Shown here piece after piece: positions 24,838-38,400 of a DNA stretch of 64,000 nt (within the stretch, counting starts at the first letter, position 1; each line of letters starts with the position of its first letter). The notes below the pieces were generated by a model, which was given only the letters and a program-made list of their open reading frames with translations, made no database searches and had not been told where the DNA came from. The stretch is taken from positions 18,712,578-18,776,577 of the forward strand of contig NC_086367.1 in assembly GCF_036324505.1 (NCBI RefSeq), read 5' to 3'. This stretch comes from Eleginops maclovinus. Lineage: Eukaryota > Chordata > Actinopteri > Perciformes > Eleginopidae. The position numbers and the translations under genes are program-made.

Positions 24838-27800
24838 CTGAAATTAAACGCAAACACAGGGTCTTAGAGGGCGAGGGAAGTCCACCTCCGCAGGGGCAGC
24901 GCGTGTTTTCGAATTCTGGTCTATTTGATTTAACAAGTGGAGAGAGTTCACACATTTAGCACATTTTTAAATATGATATTTGTGATGTAGACAAAAACAA
25001 GCTGGCTGTGGATTATTATCAATGGTAATGTTGCCTCTAGGGCGGTCTCGCTTACTGGATGTAAATGTGAATAACCTCATTAAAGTCAAAATAACTTTTT
25101 ACCAAATAACTCAAACTAATATAGCTCTCAAATCTAAATGTAGACATGTATGTCTGGTATGCAGGATTGATTATACCCTGTAACTATTTTATTTACAGTA
25201 CATGAAGTCAAAGATAATATAATCGCATGTCAAGTCCAGAACTTTCAGTCTCATGGTATTCACGGAAAGCTGTTATATGATCGTTAAGAACTCACCTCGT
25301 CTTTGCACTGGAACAAATACTCACTGCCGTCTGTAAGACTGAGAGCGGAAAGGGAAATTAAGCTTTGTTGTGTGGGGAAATACAGAAGACAACTTATATT
25401 TTGACATTAAGAGTACCATAAATAGCAAATTAGTTTCCCCAAAACATGTTTTTTTTAGTAATCTAAGCTACAACGTTCAAACTAACTTACTACTCGTTTG
25501 TAAATGTGTTAATGTTTGTTTCAAACAGGCAGTAATCCTCCTTTAGAAGCAATTTGCTAAGCAAGCGCAATTAAGGCTTCTGAAGAGTCTGTTAGCTTAG
25601 TTTAGCATACAGGCTACAGACAGCAAGTGCTTAAAGGTAAAAAAATACCGGACTTCCAGCACCTGTACAGCTCATTAATTGACTTATTTTATCTCATCTG
25701 TTTGATCCATACAAATAATAATTATGTATTATGTGGGACTATTTTCTTAGCTAAGAGCACCACACTGCTCATCTCACTCAAGAAGAAGAATAAACATCCC
25801 CAATATGTCGTATTATTCCTTAAATAGTGCAGCAATTACATGAAATAAAAACCTGGAGAAGGGACAGGGTTCTCACCGTAGTTTGCAGATGTGCTTCTTT
25901 TTCTTGTAGATGTTGAGGATCTCCCAGCTGGCGTTACTGAGGAGCAGAGGGTTCTCTCCGTGATACGTTATGCCGTGGCTGTAAGTCTTCATGTCCTTAT
26001 AGGCTGAGAGCTGCCCCTGCTTCAGCACAAAGAACAAGTTGGTCCATGACCTGTGAGGAGGAGGAGGAGGAGGAGGAGGAGGAGGAGGAGGAAACGGAGG
26101 AAACGGAGGAAACGGAGGGTATGAATATCGATTATCTAGGGTAGCTAAGAGTCATAACAACATCACTGCTATTAAAAACAACTTTAAATCTAAAGATGGT
26201 TATGACATATTATCATATACACTTACTTTTAAGGTGAAATAGATGGTTCAAACTTTGAATAACGTTCTGTTTTTGCTGATGCTTGTGTACAAAAACTAAA
26301 AGGAGTCTTTAAAAACGGTTTGCCAGTTGCAATACAGATGTGTATTTCTGATTGAGTTGTTAAATCCCCTCCCAAAGATGAAATACCTCTGCATTTATGT
26401 TCATTTAGTTAATGTATGTTACATTTTTGCTGTGATGCATTGCTGATTAGGTAAATATTGATTTCAGTGTGATGTCACTTAAATGTAAAAGAAAGAAAGA
26501 AAAACTACAGATTTATTTGAGATGAATGAAAGTAAGTTTTCCTGTCTGGTACCAGATTTCCCAATTATACAAAACTAAATGTCTGGAATGGGTAAGGATG
26601 TTTCTACTATACTTAATGTGTTAAATAGGCTAAAATGCAAAAGCAGTTGTTCCTATGCTCTACCTATTTGAAGTCTTCTTTCCTGAGTCGTCCACATCGT
26701 GTTTGCGTCCCAGCATGCCCTGCTGCAGCACAGTCTGGGCTCTGAGGGACTCCAGGGGCATGGTGGCCGCCCTCTTTGGTTTCGGCGTGCTCACCGCCGA
26801 CACAGAGGGGTCCAGCTCCAGAGAGCCACTCTCCCTCATCTCCGACACGATGGCCACTGTGGAGTCACCGGCCGTCTCCTCCAGCAGACCTGAGCTGGGC
26901 TCAACTGCACCAAAACCAGACTGATGGAGGACGAAAAGAAGACAGTCAAAGTGCTGAAACAGGGTCTGGATTTTAGATCAAGTGGCATTTTAAATAAAGT
27001 TAGACAAATAAGTAAAGAAACAAGGCTGATTTAATTATGTTAAGAGCTTTAGTAGGCCTAGACATGCTCACAAGATGTAGCGGAGCAAAGTGAGTGTAGT
27101 TACTAACCACAGTCTGTTCCTCAATCGTGCCGAGCTGTGAAGATTCTTCTACAAAACCTGTGTCTTCTCTCCTGGAGGGAAGAGAGCAAGATAGACTTTT
27201 TAAGGATGTCTGTGAGGATTTTCTGTATGCATGTCTGTAGTCACAGATGCAAAGGTGCATGTTCTCCGTGGTCTCTCAAAGGACAGCCGATGGGCTAATG
27301 CGGCCCCTGAGTGTGACATCTGTGTGTTTTATTTCAATCATACCCAGTTTCACCTTCAATGGATAACATGTAATGCTCTGCTAGCGCCTCATACTGAGCC
27401 CCCTGAAGTGTCTTCTTTTTGTTTGACATACTTTAATAAGATTAATACAATATGTTAACTATGAGAAACTATACTCTGACTTCAATACTATGAAATATTC
27501 GATTTACTATGCTATGCTTTTCTATGACTTTTTTCAGCCGACTATCCTGTGTCTTTTTTCAAATGTAGTTTTACATTTTATGATGTTTTTCCTACAAACT
27601 ATATGAACTTTTCCATCACACTGGACAACTTTGAGGCTGTGGTGTAGAGGAGGACTCTCAACAGACTGTTAGCCATCATGGATAACCCCACCCACCCTCT
27701 GAAGAGCTCCTTCTTCAACAGACTGCTCCCGCAACGACAGATACAGGAGAACATTCCTGTATCACAACTCACCTCTGCCTGACAGATAACTCTCTGCTCC

Positions 27801-30800
27801 ATAGCCTCTCTGTGACCACTGGACTTAAACCATTACATACTGTACATTTTATGCTTATTCTAACAATATTCCACACCTCTCACACTCATTGTACATATTA
27901 CATCCTGCTTTATATTTTGTGTTTGTTAATATTTTCTGTACATTTTTTGTCAAAAATGTATATGTTTTTGTTTATTGTTGGTATTGTCACTGTATTGCCT
28001 TGTTTTTATGCTGCTGCAACGTAAACAAATCCCAAATTGGGGTCAATAAGTAATTGTATTGTAGTCTATTTTATTCAAACTTTGCTTTTTCACGTTTTCA
28101 AATTGAAGTGTGTTGTGCTATGTTTTTTTAATAAACAATGTCAATATCTCTAAATTGGCATGCAGTCACAAACACTCTGGGAAACTCTGATGAACAGTAT
28201 GATTGTCTCCATATTCTATATATATAATATATATATTTTGTGTGTGTACCTGCTGTCCCTGTCCGAGAGCTTCTCTTCTTGAATGGACCTCTCCTCCTGC
28301 TGCTGATTCCTCAAATCCAACAACTCCAGCTGCAACACAGAAGTGAAGTGAAATCATTACCTCAACAATTATTTGAATCAATTGAGTAACATTATTTGAT
28401 ACATTACCATCCTCAATCTCATGAACCTAACATTTCTAGTTCAAGTTGTAGTGTAACTCTTCAGTTTCTTTAATCGATCAGAGGGTTTATAGCTCTTATC
28501 TCATCATGTTTTGAGTCCATACCGTAGTGAGGCGTTCTAGTGCGGAGAAGCGCTCTTCCCAAGTGGCGGTGGATTTCTCGAAGGCTTCGTGCCTCTTGAT
28601 GAGTTTCTCCACCTCGTCCACAGTGCGTCCCATGTCTCTGCTGGACACGTAGGGCTCCTGAGCGATAAGCCAGGCCTCGGCCACCGAGGCGTCCCGTGCA
28701 AACTGACACACCTCCAGCACTGCAGGCAGCAAAGACCGGGGTCATTATAGCGGTTCTTACAGCGTCATCTACATCTTACAGTCATTTCAAAAGAAAGTTT
28801 CCATAAATATTCATGCTGGCCATAATCTGAACCATACTGTTTATACAGTCACATGAATATATTCATATTTCTTTAACTTAAAGACTATTTTAGAGGGGGC
28901 ATTAGTTAGTAGTTAAAGTTAGAGGTAGAAAATTGCATTGTGTAGCAACTTTCAAAAACGTTTGCAAAGGCGGACCTCTATTAAAAAGTGGGTTGTATAT
29001 TTTGAAAGGTAGTGCTTATTATTCGAAACTGAGGACAAATATTGGAAGGGGAAAAACTGTCAAGAACATTTAAGAAAGGGAGGACATTTTAAAAAATATA
29101 TTACACTCCAAAGCAACATTTCTCTAAACTTCGACCTGACATTCACAAAACAGAGAGCTGGATTTAAAATGTTATAAATTAAACTATAATTCCAAAGTTT
29201 AGTGGAAGAAATCTCTCGGTCTAAGACCAAAGTATTACACAATAATAGAGAATCTGTGTTTCTGTCAGCCAAGAGTACTATTTCATGTGCAAAGGCTTGA
29301 ACATACTGTATATGAGCTCTTACATGGCATTTTGCAGTTCAGTATAGATCTGTGAAGTTATTCATGAACAGGATTTGTTTTTGGGAAGGAGGTTGGTGTA
29401 TTTTTACTCACAGAGTCTGAGCCAGTCCCATCTGTCGTCCCACTTGAACATCATCTCCTTCCTTTTGTCTATCAGCTGCACCATCTTCTCTTTGATCTGA
29501 CACAAGCAGTTATACAGTCACAGTTACATATCAGCAATATTAAACAACTCAGCACAGAGACCGGCTATTATCCTCTAAGAATTAGTATTGTGAAGTAATT
29601 AACGGCACATTAAATTCAGGCCCGGGTCAATTGCTCATTAAAATTCTTTGGCTTTTCCATTTCTAATTAGTGTTTGCCTTATAGTCCCCCTGATGAATGA
29701 AAGATGAGTGAAAATTTTTCTTTCGTGGCAATCCAATTGGTTCCAATGTGCCAGACAAGAACAATCTCTCCCAGAAAAGTAATTAAATCTAATGAAAACA
29801 GCAATTTAAGGCCCAGCTGAGGATGAAAAGAAGCTGTCTCTGCTGCTGAAGCCTCACCTCAGCAGAGTCGCGGTGCTTTCGCATCAGCAGGGCTTTCCCC
29901 AGCTCTATGCAGTCGGTGAATTTCGCTCCCCTGGTCTCGATCTCCGAGCGGATCCCCTGATGGTACTTCTGCAGGAGCTCCACGGATGAGACATCCCTGA
30001 TGCAGAGGAGGGGAGGATGTAAAGTCATAACATGTAATGCTTAAAGTTTATCAACCTCTGTTGGTGGGCACTGGAACTGCAGAAGTTGTTACCAGGCAAG
30101 ATGTCAGTGTTGTTTACTGTGATTGTATTATATAAATCCTACGAGTAAAATAGAGAGAGATATTTCTCCAAAGATAAAAATGTACATCTCTTAATACAAA
30201 CGAGAAAACACCCATTGGCAAAAATCAATATTGACATACAGTACGATTACTCAGAAGACATTGTTCTTTCCACCAAGAAAACAAAAATCGATGTACAAAA
30301 ACATAAAGTACTCATAAATACTCGTAAATATGTATTTAACTCAGTAAAGTTTGAGGGCTTTTCTGTTTCTCTCTACCCACAAAAAAATCCAGTCAAAAAA
30401 TTTATTGACTGAATAATTCAACTCAACCACTCAAGGGCACAGATCCAGGTTTGTCTTTCCATCTGTGTGAATCAGAAATCAGTTGCATCCCATGGCTTGT
30501 TTGTAATGAGAAGAAATGAATGCTAAAGTAGTGCTCACCTGGGTTTCTCCTGAGTCTCTATCTGCTGGATGATGCTCTCCATCCATGCCATCAGGTCTCG
30601 CACCATGGTGAAGTAGCGGAACTTCTCCGCTGTGTCCACCAGCTGTGCTCGGCGACCGTCGCAGGCGTCCAGCAGGCCCTTCCAGGCCTCCAGCACGTCT
30701 TGCTCGGTGGCCTGGATGGCGTCTGCCTGGCTCCCTGCGTACTGGGCATGCAGCCGTGAACCGGTCTCCTGGAACTGTTGAACCTGGAGGAAGAGGAGGA

Positions 30801-32394
30801 GAAGCAGGAGTAAAATCATTGAAGTGAAATATAAAAATTAAAGTTGTTTTTCAGTCAAAAGTGTTTTTTGATTTTGCTTCTTTAGATGGATGTTTGACCT
30901 TCACTGTGCAGAGTAATGTATCTCCAGAGATGATACTAGAAGGCTGTTACATTAAACTGCTGAAGGTAGGAGAGTTTCTCTTTGCTTAGAATAAATCTGA
31001 GTTTGAGATGTGTACACAAGAGCAGGATTTCACAAATAGTTTGAAAACCATGGCCTGATATGCAACTTGCATCGAGTGTAACTCAAAGGTATTTATGGGA
31101 TAGATCAGAGAGAAACAGCAGTGTAGGGGTGAAGCTAAAGAAATATTGATTAGTGTAGCTTTAGCTTTTTCAAATCAGATCATATGATGGTTCAAATAGG
31201 ATTAGGAGGCTGGTAAAATGTAGAAAAACAAACATTGGACCATTGATGACTTAAGTATTGCATTACTCTCTCCGCCCTCCAGATATAAATCATCAAAGTG
31301 TGCCTCCTGGCCGCTGGGTTCCCTGAGATTAAAAGGGCCGATCCTCAGCGTTGTACCTGTTTGCCGAGAGCGGTGATGTCTCTCTCAAAGGCGGCGTGCA
31401 TCCTGTGGAAGGACTCTGCCTTGCTGAAGTCCTCCCCCACATCTTCAGGCAGCTCGTTCTGCTTATCATGGATCTGAGCCACTATCTCCTTTCCATCGTC
31501 AAAGTACCTGAAAAATAAAAATCGATCTCTCATTCTCTTTCGTGTTTCAACATGTGTTTAAACTTATGTTGTATTACAGGTTTAGAAAACAAAATCCCTA
31601 TAGGATTAATGCAGATAACTTCTTTTTTCTGGAGCATTAATGTTTTCGTCCTTACTTGAGCAGCTCGTAGGACGTGGTGAGGAGCTGAGAGCGAGTGTCG
31701 ATGAGCTCCAGCAGATCGGCCCAGCTCTCGTTGATGGTGTCCTTCCACTCTGCCATGGTGGCCGCCTCGGTGTGGCCCGCTTCGATCAGGTCGTCTATCG
31801 TCTCGTTCACTATGTCCACTCGCTCCTGACCCACCATCCCCGTCTCCCGCGCAAACTCCCTGAACTTATCCCTCAGACGCTGAAGGGAAAGGCAGAAAGG
31901 CTCAAAAATATATAGAGTAGTTTTTTTTTTATGGAAGTTGGATTGCATTTTTCATTAGATTTAACGGCAACACACCAGAGGAATCATGCAATGTAATATC
32001 TGTTAACAAGAACAGATGGTCTATGATCACTTTACATCAAGAGAAATACAAATATACATGAAAAAATACAATTGTCGTTTATCAAACACCTCTATCATTT
32101 TCTCGTTGCTTGTTTTGATTTTTAATTCCCTTTGATGTAAGAACTCAGAGCCTGAACTGTCTCATATAAAAGAAGATTGGATAGAAATGTGTTGCCCTCA
32201 AGCACCTAAATGAACATGAACAACTCAACTTTAGGTTTTTCGATCAATCAAAATGTATAGCATCTTTCATACGAGTACAACTTAAGGCTGATAATAACAC
32301 GCATTGTAAACAGTAACGGTTTGAGAATGGCCAGTGTCTCGTAAAGTTTCTCCCTCTGTATTTGCTAAAATGTTGATGTGTTCTTGTGTGTGTG

Positions 32395-32485
<91 letters not shown>

Positions 32486-35400
32486 ATGTCTTGTGTGTGA
32501 TTAATACCGTGACGTGGTCCAGGTCCTGGCCCATCTCCTGCGAGGAGGCCACCATGTCTTTCTCTGAGATCCAGTGTTCCAGGTACTCCACCTCTCGGCT
32601 GAGCAGGAAGTGGTGGTAGGTGTGGTCCAGCTTCAACCTGCGGTCCTCTGCCAGCTCCTTCAGCCCCGCGTATTGCTTATCCACCTGATCCTGCCGCCTG
32701 ATGATCTCCTCACTGCAGAGAAAGGGACGGGAGAGGATGGAGGAAAATGAGATGCATAGAGGACGAGGGGAAAATTAGAAAATGGCAACCAGATTGGATT
32801 TGGGTTTACTCTAGATGAGGCGTGTGATTATGACACATGAATTATCACACTTTACCTGCTTGTCTCTCTTATCACCCAGAACCACAACCGACTGTGACAA
32901 CATGAGTGAATTAGCATTGTCAGATTGAACCTTTTTCCAGTATTTACATCAAATTATCCAAGCACAAACCCATCAGGACGGTTCTCAGCAAACATCCTCT
33001 GGGCTCGGTCAGCCAGACCCTGAATGGAGTCGGCGTAATCGTCCACAGCTTGCTTTAGGATCATGTGGCGCTTCAGCATCAGCATGGAGCTCTGCTCGTC
33101 CTGTACACATGGAATAAAGAGAAAGAAGAGCACTAATTAAAGAACTGATGTGTTTGAAGCTTGTAGGATTCTTGCTTAGTGTACTTTTTATAAGTTGCTC
33201 TGGATGGAAATGAATGTAATGTAATGAGTAATGCGAAAAAGATCAGGAGGATGCACATCAGAGCAATACATAACACTACAACTGAGCTCTCAAAAGAGGG
33301 GTGCATTTTCAAAAAGTGTGTCACAGCGCTGCTTGTTATTTTATATGATATGCCTATTTTATATTTCAGACATCTAGTCCTCAGCTCCCAGATGTGGAAG
33401 AAGTCTTAAAAATACTCCATAACAAGTAAAAGTCTTAAATTCAAAATGATACTTGAGTAAATATTAGAATAAGGTTCAAAAAGTTAAAGTACTTATTCCG
33501 CACAATGACTTATTTTTGAATGTTTTACATTGTATTAGTGTATTTTACTTATTGATGCATTAATGTGTTCATTTTGGTAACTTGTGAACTAGACCACGGG
33601 GTAGATACAGTTTAATCTTTACCTATAATAATACATGACACATTATTTTTTGATTATGTTTAGTATGTAGAATTATACTGTATACTCAAACTAACAAGAG
33701 TAATCAAATAAATGTAGTGGAGTAAAAGTATAATATGTGTCTCTGAAATGTGGGATGGAAGAAAAAAGTACATGTACCTAAAGAATTGTTCTTCAGTAAT
33801 GTTATGTTCAGCTGTCTGCTCCTCACCTTGGCCTTCTCATCAGCGATCATGTAAAGCTCCTGCTCTCCGATCCAGGCCTCGGCCTCGTCCGCGTCGTTGT
33901 AGTAATGCTGGGCGGAGCTGGAGCCGTTCAGCCTCTCTCTGCGTTTGGCCATCTCGTCCTGGAGCCGGGCCCACGCCTCCTCCAGCTCCTTCAGCTGCTC
34001 CGTGATTCGCTCTGCCTCCGGTCGGCCCTCTTCGCTGGCGGCCGCCGCCATCCTCCCTCCTCGCTCCAACACCTCATCGACCCGAGGCTGGTGGCCCTCG
34101 ATCTCCCTCTGCAGCGTCTGATGGACAGAGAGGGAGACAGTGAGCGTACAGTACCACAGTGAAAGGATGATAGGATGGTGGCCATGTGGCTCTAAACTCC
34201 CCCGGCAACGGCTATTTTTGAAGCAGTTGAGACATCAATGCTTTGGGATATAAATGGAAACAAACACACTTGTGCTCACTCCCTGATGAAGGCTTGATAC
34301 TGAAGCGTCTCACGTTTTGGCTCTTACATAACCATTAACCATTGTTTAAAAAGAGTGCAGTGGAGTTTTAAAGTGATTTTTGTGTCTACAGCAGCAGTTT
34401 CCAACCTGTGGTCCACGGACCGCTAGTGGGCCCCGAAGGCATTGCAAGTGGGCCGCCAAATAATTTGCAAAACATAACTTAAATTGAAAGTTGATGGTAG
34501 GAACTTTCCCTGCGGGACCACATTGATAATGCACCTGATTGGTCGGTTTTGGTAAAAAACACAAACATCCACAGCTAAAACTATCCAAGTGTATAAGTAA
34601 GGGATAATGTGCAGCGAGGCGGTCATTATGGGGAAAGAACACCCGACAGGCTGATCAGGGAGCCCGACGCGAAGCGATCTCTTGCTCCTGGCTGAGCCTA
34701 CATGCTGCATTTACAGCATTTTCTAAGGGCCTATCAATTTAATGCACTTGTTTTGGCTTGTTTTGATGTTTGGGTTTTTTCTGCACCATTGTATGTGTGA
34801 TTTACCTCACTACATCGGATGCGTTATTAATTTGCCTATTGCAGACAGCCCCTCACTTTTTAGATTCTTGTTTCTGTTTGTTACTGATGGTTGGCTCCTT
34901 TTTCTAAATGAAATAGAAAGTCATTTGAGAACCTTGAGTGGACCTTGAGTCGACAAATGTTGGACACCGGTGGTCTACAGGTTATCTAATCAAAAGAGTG
35001 CCTCATATTATGTCAAGGAAAAGGTCTGAAAAATGATATTCAAGCATAGTTTGCATGTTGTTTGTTTGCTTTTCCAATAGAATTAGTAAAACTATGTTGA
35101 TAATCAGTTGAAAATAAATTTCCTGCAGAGTAAAGACAATCATCTGAGAATTAATCAACAACGATTTTGATAATTCAATATATTTTTCTGTATTTTTGTT
35201 TTAAAAAATAATGAAACATTTATATAAACTGGGGAATTTGGAAGAGTTATGTTTGGCTTCAGTACACTGAGAGCTGTATTTTTCTATTATTTTCTGACCT
35301 ACATCAGAACAACTAATCCAGAAAATAAATCCAGATTAATAACGGATGGAAAAAAGTGTTGCAAGTAACAATTTCTAGTAGCAGTTTGCTTTCCTGCAGG

Positions 35401-38400
35401 AAGAAACCTGATTACCTGATTCTTTTTCAGCAGCATTTGCACAGTTTGAAGATTGTGGCCGTGCTCCTGTGACATTGCCAGGGGCATCCGCTCCTCAATC
35501 CAGAGCTGAGAGATAGAAGGAGGAGAAATAAAAGATTAGGGCACTGAAAAGATAACAAAAAGTAGGGTCTGGTTTCCTTTGAGGAACAGCTGAACCTCTA
35601 ACAGTGTGCACACAGTATGAGAAATTAGAGAAGGTCTTCAACATCTCAAACAGTAAATATCATTCTTTAAACCCCCACCGGACTAAAGTGGATTTAGGCG
35701 GTGAAACCAATATGGTATTAAAGCTTTTTTTTATCCACCTGCAGAGTCAATTTCATGGAAAGAGCTGGAGGTCTTACTGTGCTGCATACTAAGTGTACAT
35801 GCCATAATTGAAAACGTACTTTCCAAATTAATAAGTTATCATTTCGGGGGAAAAAAAACTCCCAAGTTCAGGCTTCAATATTTCCCAAAAGGTGTTATCT
35901 CACGGTCACTCAAAAGCCAACATTAATCCAGCTCCTTTAAAAAAATCTCACATGGTTTATTTAATGTATCTATCATTTTGTGAGAGCAGGGAGTTTCAAT
36001 ATTTCATTTTGCTCCGAATTCGGCTCCGTGCTTACAAGCTCGTCGGCCAGGTCTCTGTAGAACTGGTGCACAGCCTTGGCGGCCTCCAGCTTGCCCTTGC
36101 GCTGGGCCAGAGGAGTGAAGAGCTGCTGGAAGTCGCTCTGCAGGGCCTGCTGCTCGGCCTCCAGCTCCGGCTGCTCCTCCCTGCCTCCGCCGTGCTTCTT
36201 CACCGCCTCCTGGAGCTCCTCCAGCTCCCGCGCCCGGTCACGCACCTGGTTCTCCGTCATCTGGCGCGGAGAGACACGATAACAGCAAAAAAGATGAATA
36301 GCCTGTCAAGAAGCCTAATCAGGATGTAGTGGAGGGTAAATTCTAACTAAGCTTAGCCACTGTTCTCAAGCTGCTGATACTATGATTTTTTTACCAATGC
36401 AACACCAACTGTTATATCATTTAAAAGGCTTATGGTGCACTAGTTCTTCTCTCCAACAAGTTAAATGTTTTCTGTCATTAAGAGGTGATCACTCGCTCCA
36501 CGTTAATCCTAAGGAATCACATGAGCTCCAAGATTTGTTCCCATGGTGAGATTTAACTACACACATGTTTTGCGGACAACTCCAATATTTAGTTTGCAGA
36601 CCTGATGCTTCTTGAGCAGGATGTTGGCTTTAGTCAGGTCTTTGACGTCCTCGTCCCCGGCCTGTAGCTGCTGCTTCAGACCGCCGAGCCACTTCTTCAT
36701 ATCCGTGAGGCTCTGGTCGTAAAGCTCGGAGCGGTTTGCGTCAAACAGCAGCCGGGCTTTCTCCTTGGTGGTGGACTCCAGTTTGTCCCACAGCTCGTGA
36801 AGGTTATCCAGACGCTCCTTAACAATGGGCTCGAGCTCAGGTTTGGACTCCTTGAGCTCCTGACCCTCCTGCATTCATAAAAACAAAGACATATGATGTG
36901 GTTACAAAATATCACCTGAAGTTTATCAAAGAAGTAAAAAATAATATGTGAGAAAACAAAAGGCATTGTTTGGATGTTTATCATGTTGTTTTAAGAGGTA
37001 CTTATCCTTAGTACATTAGATGGTATTTGCAATGTAGTTTGGAAGAACAGACAGGATTACTGGCACAAAATATTACCTTTGTCCAGTCCTTTCTGACGTG
37101 GAACCAAAGTATTAATGCCTTTGCTAAAGCCACCAAACTACTCTTACAAAACGAAACAATTATCAAAATAAAACCGGGGTCTCTGGTGTGCCGATCAGTC
37201 CGTTTGTTTGTGTTGCTTTGTGTCCTTGGTTGATTCAAACTCACAATAACAGAAATATTCAAACTGATTGAGACATAACATTAAAAAAATATTCAAAATA
37301 AAGTGTATAATTGAATTGACATTTCAGTATTTTAGGGTGGCTAAAACATGTTTTGTTGCTATGCCCGTCCACAGGAGTACATTGCTTTGCTTCAGAGCCT
37401 CAACTCGATTAGCTGAGCGCCATCTACTGTAGGTTCTACTCTGACGATGAATCAGAACTTCTTACAACCCCAAACATCCACTAGACCTGAATCAATATGT
37501 CATCAAAACATGCTCTTTTAATTAAAATTGCCCAGGTATTTATGTCATAAAATGTACACGTGTACATTACATCTTTCTCTCATACACATGGTTACTAACC
37601 TCGTCTACTTTGTTGAGCCAGCCCTTGTTGGAGGCCAGCTCAGCCATGAAGGCCTGATGTTTCAGCCACTTGGTGTGGAGGTTCCTGGCTTCATCGTATG
37701 ACGTGTCTTGAGCGGTCAGCATCTTCTCGTTGATCCACACAGTCAGCTGAAGCACACAGAGGGAGAGAGTAAGTATCAGGGATTAGCAACAACAAAAAAA
37801 CAACAGCTAAGTTTCAACCATGCACTGTATTTAAAAAAAACATGGGAAAGTTTTGGGAAGTCAGCATTTTAGATTTGTGTAGGGGTGACTTTCTTTGAGA
37901 AGGATTTATTTCTTTATCTTTTGCAAACAGAGCATCTAGCAATTAGCCAAATGTGACCCCTATCACAAATAGGGAAGATATAAATAACAAAAATAAAGTC
38001 ACATTGTGTTGATTTTAACAACGTAAATTGGGTACAGTAATCAACACCATGGTGTCAAGTCTCAGGGAAGATATATCGAGCTAAAAATGAAGGTACTAAT
38101 TGATGTTATCCAGTGATTACAGGAACAGTGAAATGACGGTGAACTCACATCCTGAGTGTTCTGCAGGAAGTGCTGCAGGTCACGGTTGTCTCTGAGCTTT
38201 TCCGACACCTCCTGGGCTCTCCTCTTGTTCTTGTTATGCCTGAAAGTCAAACACAAGAAATGTCATTTTAAATTCTACCCCAAGACTGATCTGTTCCCTC
38301 TTGTACTTCAACACTTCAGTCAGTGACGTAACAGGAGGAAACGCTGAACAACTGAAAGGGATGATTAATTATTATGAGCCTCACATTCCTCACAGAAAAA

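Larger units (their letters stand above)
24838..28249 (-). other. sptb: Introns between the PH-domain exons of sptb
   Basis: Apart from the coding exons listed, this stretch holds a GAG microsatellite (26055-26091), a short tandem repeat (26089-26118) and a LINE tail (27640-28062). Nothing else was recognised. Confidence 0.5.

Noticed and set aside
24572..24955. 127-codon minus-strand frame over the sptb C-terminal exon
   Set aside because: Reads a different frame from the one giving [10 protein letters not shown]...FSRAGKKK and crosses the acceptor. It is a shadow.
25296..25330. Nearer AG acceptor for sptb exon 35
   Set aside because: Splicing at that AG puts a stop codon straight after the junction. 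The AG eight bases upstream restores [13 protein letters not shown].
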